From NCBI RefSeq assembly GCF_022458985.1, contig NC_061783.1, forward strand, positions 2,448,413-2,512,412: 64,000 nucleotides of DNA, in the 5' to 3' direction. Below the pieces are notes generated by a model, which worked only from the letters and a program-made list of their open reading frames with translations, ran no database searches and had not been told where the DNA came from. Position numbers and translations under genes: made by a program. Position 1 is the stretch's first letter. Every line of letters begins with the position of its first letter. This document shows, one piece after another, positions 25,668 to 37,900 of this stretch. This DNA comes from Mugil cephalus. Lineage: Eukaryota; Chordata; Actinopteri; Mugiliformes; Mugilidae.

Positions 25668-27220
25668 CTATGCCTGAGGGTATTAATGACAACTTGTTAA
25701 AAAGTAGCAGGTATAATTAAATGCTGAGTACTTATCTAGTTAATTAACAAACAACACCACTTTAGTTAGTCACAGGACAGCGATTTTGGGTCAATAATAA
25801 AGCATAAACTTGTCATTAGTCCACTGCATTGGCTTATGACTTGAGTGGCATGCAAATACAAACAACGAAGGTGCACGTGCATTAAATGTGTTCATCTTGT
25901 CGCGTAAACTGGTTTCCCATGGTTACTGGGGGTTGTCAGGAGCTAAGGCTGGAGCAGAAGCTAGCTGCCCTGTGTTTAGCTGGTTGGAGGAACACTCCCA
26001 TCCCCCTCCCATGCTCACCCAAGGCTTGAACACTAGTTTGTTTCTGGCAATAATGAACACTTTCCAGTCACGTCCTTACCTAAATATGTCCACACAGGAA
26101 TTCAACTGCTATAGCGTCTGAAAAATGTGCAGAGGCATGCGATGGCGAGACGCGTTATGATGACTCAGTTGAAGCTAAAACCCACTGACTGTGGTAAAAG
26201 GCTATTTAAGCTACCGGTAATACCCAAGGCTAGGGAGACTTTCATAATAAAAGCATGCAATTCCAAATTAAAAATAAATTAAAGCGACACAAAAATGGCC
26301 ATACCATAACTCAAACAGCGCGGGGCAATTGTAGACCGAATTTATCAATGACAGTGATGCAGCTTTACGAATTAAAATTGTGTTAGACACTTTTGAAGCA
26401 GAATGTTGACACTGCTAGTTATTATTGGAAGCCTTGTTTGCATTGATATATTAACCTCATGAAATTGCATGCAATTGTCATATCAATACATTGTTATCTT
26501 TCACTTATCAAAAAGTAATCTGTAATAGTAATATTAATCTATCACCGCAACAAAAACCCAGTGAGTTTCCCAGTGCTCTAGTTTATAAAAACAAACATTA
26601 CTACTTTACACATAAATGTCTCGTTGCCATCATAGCAAAACCACATCCCGAATTTCAGTCATTTTAAATGTTTGTGGACTATTTATATTTATTTATTTTT
26701 GGGCATGCCTTTATTCTGAAGACACGGTTAGAACTTCCGTTTGTATCCCCCTACTGGCGCTTCTTGTTAAAGTTGTATTTCGACTTGCTAATGATAGTAG
26801 ATTATGTACACAGTGTACATAATTTGATAAACCACATATAACCATTTTAATTGGATAAGTTTATTTGCATTGTGTCCACTTCGAGGTGGACAAACTCGAT
26901 AACGTGAAATACAGCTTCGTTATCTGTGAATAAACTGTCAATGTAAATACGGTTATGTGTTGTTTTTTCAGGCAGGCATGGCAAAGGGCTGGGAGTCAAT
27001 CGCAGTTTATGCTTCTGCGTTAATTGATTTATTTGTTGTATTAATTTATGGCTGCATCGTAGTGATGGGAACTCTGCCTCTATTAAGGGAGCCGGTTCAT
27101 TTGTGTCGGCTCACGAAAAGGAGCCTAAATGCTTGCTTACCTGAATTTATTAATTTACAATAATGTAAAATTATATGTAAGTGAATTATTAGTGTAAAAA
27201 GTGTACACTATATCAAATGT
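25668..27220. other. Region upstream of the visible E2F exons
   Basis: The missing E2F N-terminal exon should lie on the minus strand above 25668, but I could not recognise it. A hAT-like scrap lies at 27064-27128. The rest is AT-rich. No other gene is supported. Confidence 0.4.
27064..27128. repeat. hAT-type repeat scrap
   Basis: ATGGGAACTCTGCCTCTATT followed by AAGGGAGCCGGTTCATTTGT and CGGCTCACGAAAAGGAGCC contains the facing GGAGCCG/CGGCTC and AGGAGCC units of a common vertebrate hAT end. Only a fragment is present. Confidence 0.45.
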
Positions 27221-29400
27221 TTATTTATATAGTTTTATTTATATACTGCTGCAAAAATAAAAACAAACACTAATTTGTATTTGCAATAACTATTTTGGAC
27301 TTCTAACAGTTAGTAAAACAGTAAAACAACAGATAAGCTTACATAATCGCACCCCAAAATATAAATTACAATAAGTAAAAAAAGAAAAAAGTTACAGTTT
27401 TAGCTACAATTTAGCTAAGACTGGCATTAAGGAAAACTAAATGCCTCAGCTTTGAGGGGTTGATCCAGTTTCTTCTTTCAGTAACTATCTGTTCTGACTA
27501 TTCTTGGACTAATTTTTGCATGAGCGAGCTTTTCTGCGGCCGTTGTGTTCTTGTGAAAGAATTCCAATATCATCTTCACTTTGTCAACAATGGACTTCAT
27601 AAAGTTCAGAACATCTCTTACAATCGGGTTAACTGTATGTGCAAGACATGGCTGGTGGGTCCATTTCAGGGTCTTAATTGGTTATGTTTTGCATTGTCAC
27701 TGTCAACACAGCAAACCAATTTTGTTTGCATGTCTCCTATCTCAGAATTGCTCATTTATATGACAACGGTCCCTATGCAGACCCTTTTTGACACATACTC
27801 ATTTCAGCTTCAATGTTTACATCATTTCCAATGTGATCCGTTATGTGACCGATCACAACGTGTCAAATGCTTGTTCATTAACAGATGTCTGAAGTGTAAA
27901 GCTCCATGCAGATCTGTTTAATTGAAACAAACACAGTCCTTGAGTATCAAACTATAACTAGGGTAGGGTAGGGTAAAAAGACAAAGCAAGAAAAGAAATA
28001 TCAGCACATACACCTATCAACTATGAATAAATCTGCAGTAGTTTACAAAATTCAGGAATCTTTTTATACATCTACATAATAGAAAAACCTGATCTCTTTT
28101 TACAGTTTGTACTTAACATTTATATGTGCAACATCCATAATAAATATGTATCCGTGATAAAAGCAGTGACAAATTGTATCCTCCACTGCATATACAGTGA
28201 ACAATTAAGAGTATAACCTAATGTACTGCTAACCAAAAACTAGCAGTTCCTGTGTTAACAATCAAAACCAAAACCAAAAAATATACCTTTACTTGTGTGA
28301 ATAGTTGTTGACCCACGTGAGATCTGAGTGTTTGCATCCCAGAGATTAGTTTCATGTACATTTACCTCATTGATTCAGACTTTGGCTTTGTTTAATAGAA
28401 ATATCTCACACTGTACCAATATATTTGCAGAAAACAAGGGAAAGCTGCTTCAATAAACAGTAAATGATGTTACTTGCTGTACTTTGATCATTTCTTTGCA
28501 ACGCAATTATATAACAAGTTTTTTAAAGAACGATAGGACGACAAAGAACAGCATAACCTGTGCTAGTGAAAGCTAATACATTGTAATTTAACAGTCCTAC
28601 ACTAAAACTTATAGCTTCATGACTGTTTTTATGTTCAGTTTATGTTAAAACAGTATCAGAAGGGTAGTTATTCAACTGTATGATTATTTTGGAGATCGAA
28701 CTGTTTTTGAATTAAACACGACAGCCCACTGCCAACTGTTATTAAGCCCACTGGCTAAAATGAGGTTGTCGGTAAATAAAATACAATTCAATAGTGCCAC
28801 AAACCACAGGATCCACAATGTTGAATCAACAGTTCCTTGTTATTTGAAACTAATGCCAAATACCAGAACCAGTCCTCATACAAGGGATTAATAAAGACAC
28901 TCCTCTAAATCTCTAATCTGAACTTCGTATTACTGAAGCACATAAAAGCACAATAAAACACAATAATGGAGGATCATAAACGAGAGAAGGTCACCGGGTT
29001 TAAGGTTTTGCAGTGGATTTCAATTTGTATCACAAAGGTTTCAGAGAGTGTACAGCGTAACTGAGCCATAATAATGGAATCATAAGGATTAGTAAGATAG
29101 TAAGTTCACTATGTCAGGGAAAGATCTGGGTAAACTTTAAAACAAAATCTAACAATAATACTTTTGTGAATGATCACAAATACATCTGTAACTAAAGCAA
29201 GTCCTTGCAAATGATTTGTTTCTGGAAACTGGAAAACATAGAAAACGTATATGCCAGAGTGACTCATTCCACATTTGAAACTCAGAATATTTAAACAATT
29301 TTTTTTTTACTAGGGAATAAAAAGAATCATCCAAACATGGCACCTAAGACACTCAGTGATAGGCATCATATACATTCAGCTGAAACAGTCCAATATGATT
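27221..29400 (-). other. srfbp1: Probable srfbp1 3' UTR and flank
   Basis: AT-rich sequence downstream of the srfbp1 stop. Minus-strand AATAAA signals occur near 27219-27245; none was noticed closer. A 153-residue plus-strand open frame at 27460-27921 resembles nothing known and is probably chance. The real transcript end is not determined. Confidence 0.35.
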
Positions 29401-31242
29401 TCAGTCATCATCAAACTTAATCTTCTTCCCCTGGAAGGCCTGGATTTGTCCCTGCTGCTCTTTCCTTTTCTTGCTGGCCTCCCAGGATGGATGTAGCGCC
29501 TGCTGTGGTGCTGGATGAGAGAAGGCACCTCCACCCCTGTGACTGTTCTGCCTTAGAGCATCACCTCTGCCTCGCCCTCGCCCTCGTCCTCGTCCTCTCC
29601 CAAAGCCCTTCTCCTCAGACTCAGAGAGTCTGCCTTCAGGGCAGGGCTTGCTGTATTTGGACCCTGCATTTCTGTCCACTCCTTTATTCTGTTTTGGATT
29701 GGATTGTTTACTAAAATCTCTACTTAGACCACTGCCACCTTTCGGTTTTCCCTGGCCTCTAAATTTATCCCCACCTCTTCCTCTACCGCCCCTACCTGCC
29801 TTAGTTGCAGCCAGGGAAGAACAGAACACCGACTGCAGCGTGGTTGCTTTAGACTTCAGCCTGGACTCAAGCTCGTCAAGTTCACTCTGGAGCTTGTCTG
29901 ACGTTTTTACACTGTCTGTTGAGTCCTTTTCCACTTCTTGTCTCTCTTCCCCGTCTGTGTCTTTCTGCTTCTTCTTTTTCTTCTTGAATTTGCTCACTTT
30001 TCCCACAAAGAAGTCGTCATCGTCGTCGCTCTCCTCTGACTGGGAGGATTGCTTATGGAAACGTTCCTCTGTGCTGTCATCAAAATACTGTTTCTCTTCA
30101 TCGTCTGACAGCTCTAGGTCGCTCTCATCTTCATCTGATCTTTTCTGGTGTACAGCAGGAGTAAGGGGAAGATTGGGTTTCTTTTTTACAGGTTTACTTG
30201 GAGGTTTATTATTCACATTGTGCTTGACATTACTACTTTTTACTGTTATTTCTTGTATTTGAACTTCGGAAGGACCAGCTGAACAAGTTTCTTTCTCTAC
30301 TTCCTTTTCAATGTTAACAACAGTTGAATCTTCAGTGTTTTCAAGAGGAACAGCTCCTTTCTCCCCATCTAGGATATCCTTTACCTCCACTGCATTGTCT
30401 TTCTCTTTTTCCTCACTCTTTCTTTCTACTCTTTTGTCCGGTGACCGTAGAGCTGCTTTACCGGCTTGATTTTGCTCTTTATCTGTCTGTACTTGCTTTC
30501 CACCCTTCATCCGCTCTTCTTTGAAGGCTTCCACAGCAGCCTTGATGCTCTCAATCTTCTTGTTGAACTGGGGGTGGGTGGCGATGCGTGCGGTGGCCCT
30601 GTCAGAAATAGTGGACTTGGGATTTTTGCACACCTGTTCAAAGTTGAGATTCTTCTGCAAGGCTGTCTTTGTCACCTGTCAGTGGAAATAAGTCACATAA
30701 TCAGTAGAGGGTTCGATATTAAAATCCTCTGTTTGACCTATTTGAGTTTTCTCTGTGCTTTGCAGAAGAAAGCAAAATACACCTACCATATCTGGTACGA
30801 GTATCTTCATGGCATGGATCTCTTCCAGAAGTCTCGCAGCTCTCCTCTGATTCTTCTCTATTTCTGCCTCCTTCCCTTTTTTCTTCTTCAGGGCAGCAAT
30901 TTGACGTGTCAGTTTCCTGATGGTTAAAGCCCTCACTCTCTTTACCTCTTTCCTCATCCTCACCACCTCGTTGTTGAGGTTCAGGACACCGTCTGGTGTT
31001 TTCTTCTTAACTTTAACGGGAAATGGCTTCTTTTTCTTTTTGGCCTGCGACCGCGTTTCTTCCACTACTTCATCGCCTTTTTTCTTCTCACTTCCCTCTT
31101 CATCTCCATCCTTCTCAGTTCCATCTTTATCCATGTCATCTCCCTCTTCATCATCTCCTTTCACTTCTGTCTTTTCCTCCTCCTTCTCTTCTTCCTTAGC
31201 AGATGGCACCATTGTTTCCGTTTTGTCCTTGGTACACAACAT
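29401..31242 (-). CDS. srfbp1: Serum response factor-binding protein 1 (SRFBP1, BUD22 domain)
   Basis: This is a nuclear cofactor of serum response factor, related to yeast Bud22 of small-subunit rRNA processing. Two coding exons on the minus strand (31242-30787 and 30675-29401) join in frame to 576 residues. The conserved N-terminal core [16 protein letters not shown] through [17 protein letters not shown] (about residues 87-147) leads into [19 protein letters not shown] after the intron. A long acidic and lysine-rich middle follows, then [15 protein letters not shown], and the diagnostic tail [15 protein letters not shown] with [10 protein letters not shown]. The human protein starts just before the LNLNNE core, so this copy has about 85 extra charged residues at its N terminus. 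The start is taken at the ATG that opens the exon; the alternative MVPSAK start is 10 codons later. Confidence 0.92.
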
Positions 31243-31647
31243 CTTTTGAAAAATAAAGCCACATTGAATTGGAAGGGTTGCAACGACAAACATAAATTGT
31301 CTGATCCATTTTATCATTCTTAAGAAAACAAAATGCCAAGGTTTTACTGTTTCTCATCACACGGAATTCCTGTGAACTAAAATCGTTTTTAGACACCACA
31401 TACTACGTCATTGTAATTATACATAATTCTATATTGTTATGCCTCTACTAAATAGCCCTGAGATATAACGCATTTCTGCCTGAACTGAGCAAGATTGTCA
31501 AAACAAACGTGGTTGAGGAAGCATGGACTTTACCACGCACAGTGAAGTGTACGTAGATCTATTTTACGACCCCGCAGTACCAACATAACACACTTTTGCG
31601 ACAAAAACAAAATAAGATCTCTGCAACACGCCAAATATCTCACTTAC

Positions 31648-31713
31648 CGTTCCAAAATGAATATTAAAAACCTAAAATCGGGAGAAATTTCTGGAGTCGC
31701 AGGAGGCGGCCAT
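31648..31713 (-). other. srfbp1: Probable 5' non-coding exon of srfbp1 with a short upstream ORF
   Basis: On the minus strand an ATG at 31713 opens MAASCDSRNFSRF and stops at 31672, before a strong donor GGAACG|GTAAGT at 31648/31647. The next good acceptor, CAAAAG, sits directly before the coding ATG at 31242. A leader exon carrying a 13-codon uORF is the simplest reading; the transcription start is not mapped. Confidence 0.5.
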
Positions 31714-31943
31714 GTTTCTTACGCCTTCGGTGGCGGCGTGACGTCAGACGTCAGCCTGACAACGCAGCGTGTCGTGAAAAGGGGAGGTCCTTCAGCGGAC
31801 TGTTTTTATTTATTTCTTTGTTTCATGTGCATAAAACAACAACAATGGTGGATAATTGAAGAAGCGAGATTATTGGGATGAGTGAATGACATTTCCAGTC
31901 ACCGTTACCCGACCGATATCTCAAGTGAATCAACAGGGGGAGG
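31649..31943. promoter_or_regulatory. Bidirectional promoter region between srfbp1 and maco1
   Basis: The two genes diverge, with the srfbp1 leader ATG at 31713 (minus) and the maco1 ATG at 31944 (plus). The interval is GC- and CpG-richer than its surroundings. It contains a full CRE palindrome TGACGTCA at 31739-31746, immediately followed by a GACGTCA half-repeat at 31747-31753. CRE sites are bound by CREB/ATF factors and are common in divergent housekeeping promoters. Shared control is inferred from the geometry. Confidence 0.6.
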
Positions 31944-34900
31944 ATGAAGCGGCGCAATGCGGACTGCAGCAAACTCCGACGGCCGTTAAAACGGAACCGA
32001 ATCACCGAGGGTATATATAGCAGGTACAAAAAAGGGGTTGGAGGGACGTTATTGTATAACAATGGCGCCTCTCTGGATATGTCAAGACCGAGGTGCCAGC
32101 CTTTGCTACATTCATATTTCTGCACGCTTCGTTTTTGAGCTGTATTAGGAGTCGAATGAGCGTACCCGCATATTGTCACAATTATAGGCCTAGGTTAACG
32201 TTCCTAGTGTGGCAGCTCATACCAGGATTTGTCCCTATGCTAGATAGATAAATTCAAATTCACTTCACGAATTTAAATAAATGGTGTCAATGGCACTTCG
32301 CGGATATCATTTATAAATAACGTTTTGTGGGTATGTTTTCTGCTCAATAAAATACGCTCAACTTGTGTTAATTCACGTTGGGGTTGGAAATGACAGCGGC
32401 AATGACAGAGAGGCGCTCGTTTTCAATCCGGGAAGACGCCGTCGGTGCGGCTCTCACCTGTGCTTTGTCTGGCAGAGGGCTGAACCTGAACACGCCAGTG
32501 AAGCTATTACCTTCGCGAATAAATAAAGCCGAGCGTCGGAGTCGTTGCAGTTTCACAGTAGCGTGCCCTTATATTTACAATGAGTGATTTCAAGTCAGGA
32601 GAATGAAACCAGCTGTGCTTTAAGTAGAGAACGTGTCTAGACATGACCCTGTATGTATACATGCTCTCTCAACCTCTCTCCCTAACCTGATTTAATGCCT
32701 TAGGCAGTGATGTTTATTTTACCCACTTTAATAACAGAAATCTGACTTCAAATCTAGAGGTAACACTAGAAGTCACACTGGAAATGTTTTAAAAACAAAT
32801 AAGACTGTTGTATAAACCTGATGTCCATCTTAATCCTCCATAATCCATGTCTTATAGCTCACTATCTTCCTTTCTCGTTTCTCTGTTCCTCTGGTGTCCA
32901 TAGTACGTTCCTGTACCTGAAGTTTCTGGTAGTCTGGGTGTTAGTTCTGCTGGCTGACTTTGTGCTGGAGTTCAGGTTCGAGTACCTGTGGCCCTTCTGG
33001 CTTTTCATCCGAAGCGTCTACGACTCCTTCAGATATCAGGGGCTGGTACGGGCTCATTTGTTAGATCGGACCCACTCCCGTTCCCCTGAATGTGCTCTGG
33101 AGCGCCAAAGGTCACACACTCAAATTCTGCATCTCTTCTCTCCCACACCCAGGCATTCTCTGTCTTCTTCGTGTGTGTGGCGTTTACGTCAGACATTATA
33201 TGCCTCCTCTTCATCCCCGTCCAGTGGCTGTTTTTTGCTGCCAGCACCTACGTATGGGTCCAGTATGTTTGGCACACAGGTTAGTTTTCTGTGGGTTCTC
33301 GCTCAAACAGCTGCTTTCACCCTAGAGTCTTGGTGCTCAAAAAAAAAATCATGTCTTTCAATTCTCTTCCCATCCAAGATCATGTTCTCTTCCCTTTTTC
33401 TTATTTCTTTCAAACAGAGAGAGGAGTGTGTCTACCCACTGTATCGCTGTGGATCCTGTTTGTGTACATCGAAGCTGCCATACGCTTCAAAGATCTGAAG
33501 AACTTTCATGTAGACTTGTGTCGGCCCTTCGCTGCTCACTGGTAAATATCATTTATTGTTACAAAGAGAACGTTGTGGGTTTGACCCATAGTCTGTAGAA
33601 AAAATGGACGACGCGTCTTCACTTCCTGCCATTGTTCGGCATCTTAAGTTTGGAACCAGAGTCTGTGCAGTTAGTACAGTCCGAGAGTTGAGCCGTGTTA
33701 TTGATGACCTGCCCACACTTCTTTTAGACTCACTGGAATTTCTGTTTAATACTGCACTCTGCTCTAACTCCACCAGTTATAAAGAAAAGCTGTATTTATT
33801 ATTTTTTTAGAAATTTCCTACCCTCACAGTCCTACTGCACTGCTTCACAGGGTTGTTGTCAATGGCAACAGTCAATCATAATAATGTCAGAATAATATTT
33901 TTATGGTGTGAAATAACTAACCTAAACAAAACTACTCAGATAATATGGGCATTTGAACATACCTCACCATAATACATTAACTTCACCTAAAATGTCAGAA
34001 ATCATCTTTGATAAAAAAAAATGTTTTAGCGGTTTAGTTTGACCCAAGTCCCATCCACTAACATGGAAGGAGTGGAGCTTATAACCTATACTACAGCCAG
34101 ACACCAGATAGTACGTTGTGCACACGTGGATCCCATTCTGTCATCAGGAGTTTGCAGGACTGACGGAAAAATGTTTTCTATCTCAGTGTTTGTAAAGAAA
34201 ATGCCCTTTTCTGTTGTACTTTTGGCAGATTTGCTATTCTACGCAGGCACGGCCACTTTGTAGAGGCCAAAAAATTTGCATTTTGATAGATTTCTTGGGG
34301 GTATGTGAACACAATTTTCTTATCAGATCATTTTTATCTATTGTCTGCATAAACAGTTAAATTGGAATCTCTAATCAGAATGATGTCAGTCTTGAAGACA
34401 TTTTCTCCTTGCAAACATATCCAATGATAAAAAGTGAAAAAAGGTTATTTACTGTTACTACCTAAAAATGTGAAGTACATTGAAGGTTTACTCTCGGTGT
34501 TTCCCCTCCTCCTCACAGTATCGGCTATCCGGTCGTGACTCTAGGCTTTGGCTTCAAGAGCTATGTTAGCTACAAGATGCGACTGAGGAAACAGAAGGAA
34601 GTGCAAAAGGAGAATGAATTCTACATGCAGCTTCTACAGCAGGCTTTACCGCCAGAGCAACAGATGCTGCAGAGACAAGAACGGGAGGCAGAAGAAGGTG
34701 AGGCACACAAATCACTATTACTATGGCAGGTTGAAGCAAAGCCAGTAACAACAGTAGAAACAAACCATAATAACCAACTCAGTGTGGCAGCACATTAGTT
34801 AAATGTGTATTTATATAAACTTTGAATTTAATGGTGCGACTTTCATACCTGTAGTTTAATTTTCATTCAGGTGATGACAAATTACACACTGTGACCTTTT

Positions 34901-37900
34901 AGCACTCATGTTTACAAAGGTGCCAAGAGATTAGACAGTCTTAGCATATCTTATCTGCCTAACCTGTTGTCACAAGCAGCTCACGATGAAATAAGTGATA
35001 ATGCGTATTGATAGTGCCAGCTGACAGGAGGCTGCCACTAAAGACTGGTTTCATTATGGATTCATTTACGGGTCATTTTCTCAAACAAAAGATGCAAAAT
35101 AGTTATTCAAACAAAGATAGTTTCATGAAAGTTGTTGTAATTGATTGACATCTGAACATTAAATGTCATATGTTGAATGTGCAGCCACATTTCACTTAAT
35201 TACACCGTAAACCTGGCATACAGGCTTATTCCACACCTGTTTGACCTCCTCTTTCATTTTTTTTATACCTTAACTGACCAGAAAAATGATCACCGCACTC
35301 ATGTGGCAACTTGCACATGGCGTCCAGCTACTTATACTCACACTCAGATCATTAATCTTATGAATTTATGCTAATGTTGTGTGTCTGAGCTGTCACAGAA
35401 TTCTGTGGTTGCTTTGCTTTACTTTTAAACCACAAGCCAACCTAGATTCATACCTGGACCTCATACTTCTGCAAGACTTGGCCCAGATTTTTAGTCTGGC
35501 AACAGCTTTGATACCTTCTGAAACAACTTGAATTGGATACAGCCTAACTAGCAGGACAATGTTCCTGTAGCTCCTCGGTGCCATGCAGCTGTCTACTAGC
35601 TGTCCAGCAATGTGTCTGTTTTGTTGTCAATCAATAAAATATTCTCAGTCCTTGTTTATGGCCAAATATGTTTCCAGTTTGCTTCCAGTTTGCTTTGGAA
35701 TTTATGTAAATATGTCTTTTTCTAATGCCATGTATGCTTGCTTTCATCCAGCTGCTTTAGCTAAAGGGATCTCAGAGGTAGAACCCACAGTAGTTTCCCA
35801 AAACGGAGCGCCTCCTGGAAAGAAAAGCACGTCAGTACCGTTACCAGAGCTGGAGTACCGGGAAAAAGGGAAGGACAGTACTGCAAAGGAGGGCAAAAAG
35901 CAAAACACAATCGGAATCAATAACAACAGTATTATACATGCACTGGACTCCAAAATACAGGAGACAGAGTATATTGAGAACTACGTTGGGGCAAAGAGAC
36001 TGAATAACGACCTGGCAGGAGAAAACATGCATTCTGATACCAACACACACACTACTTCTAAAGAGGAAATGGGGGGGGCGGGGAAGAACTACAAAAATGC
36101 CAGTGGAGGTGGGGGCAGCAACTCATCTCCACGGAATCACAGTTCTGCAAACGGCAGCGTGCCCGCCGGGTCTTCAACCAATAAGAATGAGAAGAAGCAG
36201 AAGGGCGCAGGAAAGGGGCAGAAAGACCCGGTGGAGAACTGCATCCCCAACAACCAGCTGGGAAAACCAGAGGCTCTAGTGCGGTAAGCGTCACACCGTC
36301 ATGATGCTGCAACATCATTCTTATTTACTGAATACATCCAGAATCAGTAGTCTAGCCTTATTTCAGAACAATCACCGGCAGGATGAATGCTTCACCTTCT
36401 CCATGAGAATAACTTGCCTATGTTGTCTAAAAGGCTGGAGCAGGATGTGAAGCGTCTGAAGGCAGATCTTCAGGCCAACAGGCAGTTGGAGTCGGAGCTG
36501 CGGAGTCAGCTTTCCTCTCTGAGCAGCCAGGACCGCAGCCTTCGCTCAGAGCTGGGCCAGCTGCGCCAAGACAACGAGCTGCTGCAGAACAAGTGGGTCC
36601 TCGTATACTTGTACACTACACCGTAGTGAAAACACTCACCACAAACATGCTTCACATCTCTTCACAGTCTTTTCCATTTTTTTATGACCAAAGAAAAGTT
36701 ATTATAAAATGTGATTTGCAATGGCTCTGGTCTGCATGAGTGCTTTACATGAAACCGATTCAAAAAAAGAAGGTCGTTGTCATGGGTCAGAACGGCACAT
36801 CTCAGGAAAATTTCACTTTCCATAGACTTTAAAATGTACAAAAAATAGTACAAAAATGTGTAGAATGTGTGTGATGTATAGCTTCATTTGATTCATCTCC
36901 AGTCATGTTCCTCCTGTCTCAGCACTCACCACTCAAGCTGGTGAAATAACCCCATTCATTGTCCAGAAGTTTTCTATATTTATTTTTCATTATGACTCTG
37001 GAAAGCAGATGAGCCACACAGGCTCACTGCTACTGTCCTGCTCTTGCAATGTGTCCTGTGGCTGTGGAGCATCTGTGCTGCTGACATTGTGCTACAGGTG
37101 TTAATATTAAATTCATAAAAAGTAAAGATGATTTGTCTCTGCGCTTCTGCAAGCTAAGTTTACACCGTGAGGTAATGCAAGTGACTCATTCCACACACTG
37201 ATACATGAGTGGCACAACTGCTGACACACCTTATTGTCAATATATATATATCCTATCCATGTCAAAGACAAAGGAACCATCTGAGCTCTGCATTTTTTGA
37301 TTTCATGTTTACGCAACCAACTACACAGGAACTCTTCAGCAAAGCATTATTAATTTAAACTACTTTGTTGAATCTGTTGTCACAAATGTACAATTACATT
37401 ATTTCCTCCAAGAGGGTGTGTGGTGGTGCAAGTCTACTGTCTCTGATCTAGAGGCCAATTTACAAATGCCTACAAATCTAATAGTACAACTTGACAGAGT
37501 TTTTTTTTTTTATTCGAAAATCCGAGGCCTGTAATGTATTTGTCAATTATGTTTTGTTTCTACAAAAATAACCAACATGACAGTTAAACAAATGAGCGTT
37601 CAAAATGAATAAATCAAGCGCTCCTTCTCCTACCGAGTGTTGATTGTATTCTTCTCTGCCCTTAAGGCTCCACAGTGCTGTCCAGGCCAAGCAGAAGGAC
37701 AAGCAGACCATTTCCCAGTTGGAGAAGAGGCTAAAGGCTGAGCAGGAGGCCCGCGCTCTTGTTGAGAAACAGCTGGCTGAGGAAAGGAAGAGGAAGAAGA
37801 TAGAGGAGGCCACTGCTGCGAGAGCTGTAGCTTTAGCTGCTGCTACTAGGTGCCAGTCTTTACTCTCCTTGTTTGTGGATTCTTGGCCATTTTACCTTTT

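Noticed and set aside
27460-27921. 153-residue plus-strand open frame
   Set aside because: No recognisable motif, hydrophobic and cysteine-rich by composition, no splice context; most likely chance in AT-rich DNA.
29648-30262. 204-residue plus-strand open frame opposite srfbp1
   Set aside because: Serine/leucine/phenylalanine-rich antisense shadow of the Lys/Glu/Asp-rich srfbp1 coding exon.
32821-33498. 225-residue plus-strand open frame reading through macoilin introns
   Set aside because: It only partly overlaps true exons. The macoilin exons 2-4 join better across GT-AG introns and match the family exactly.
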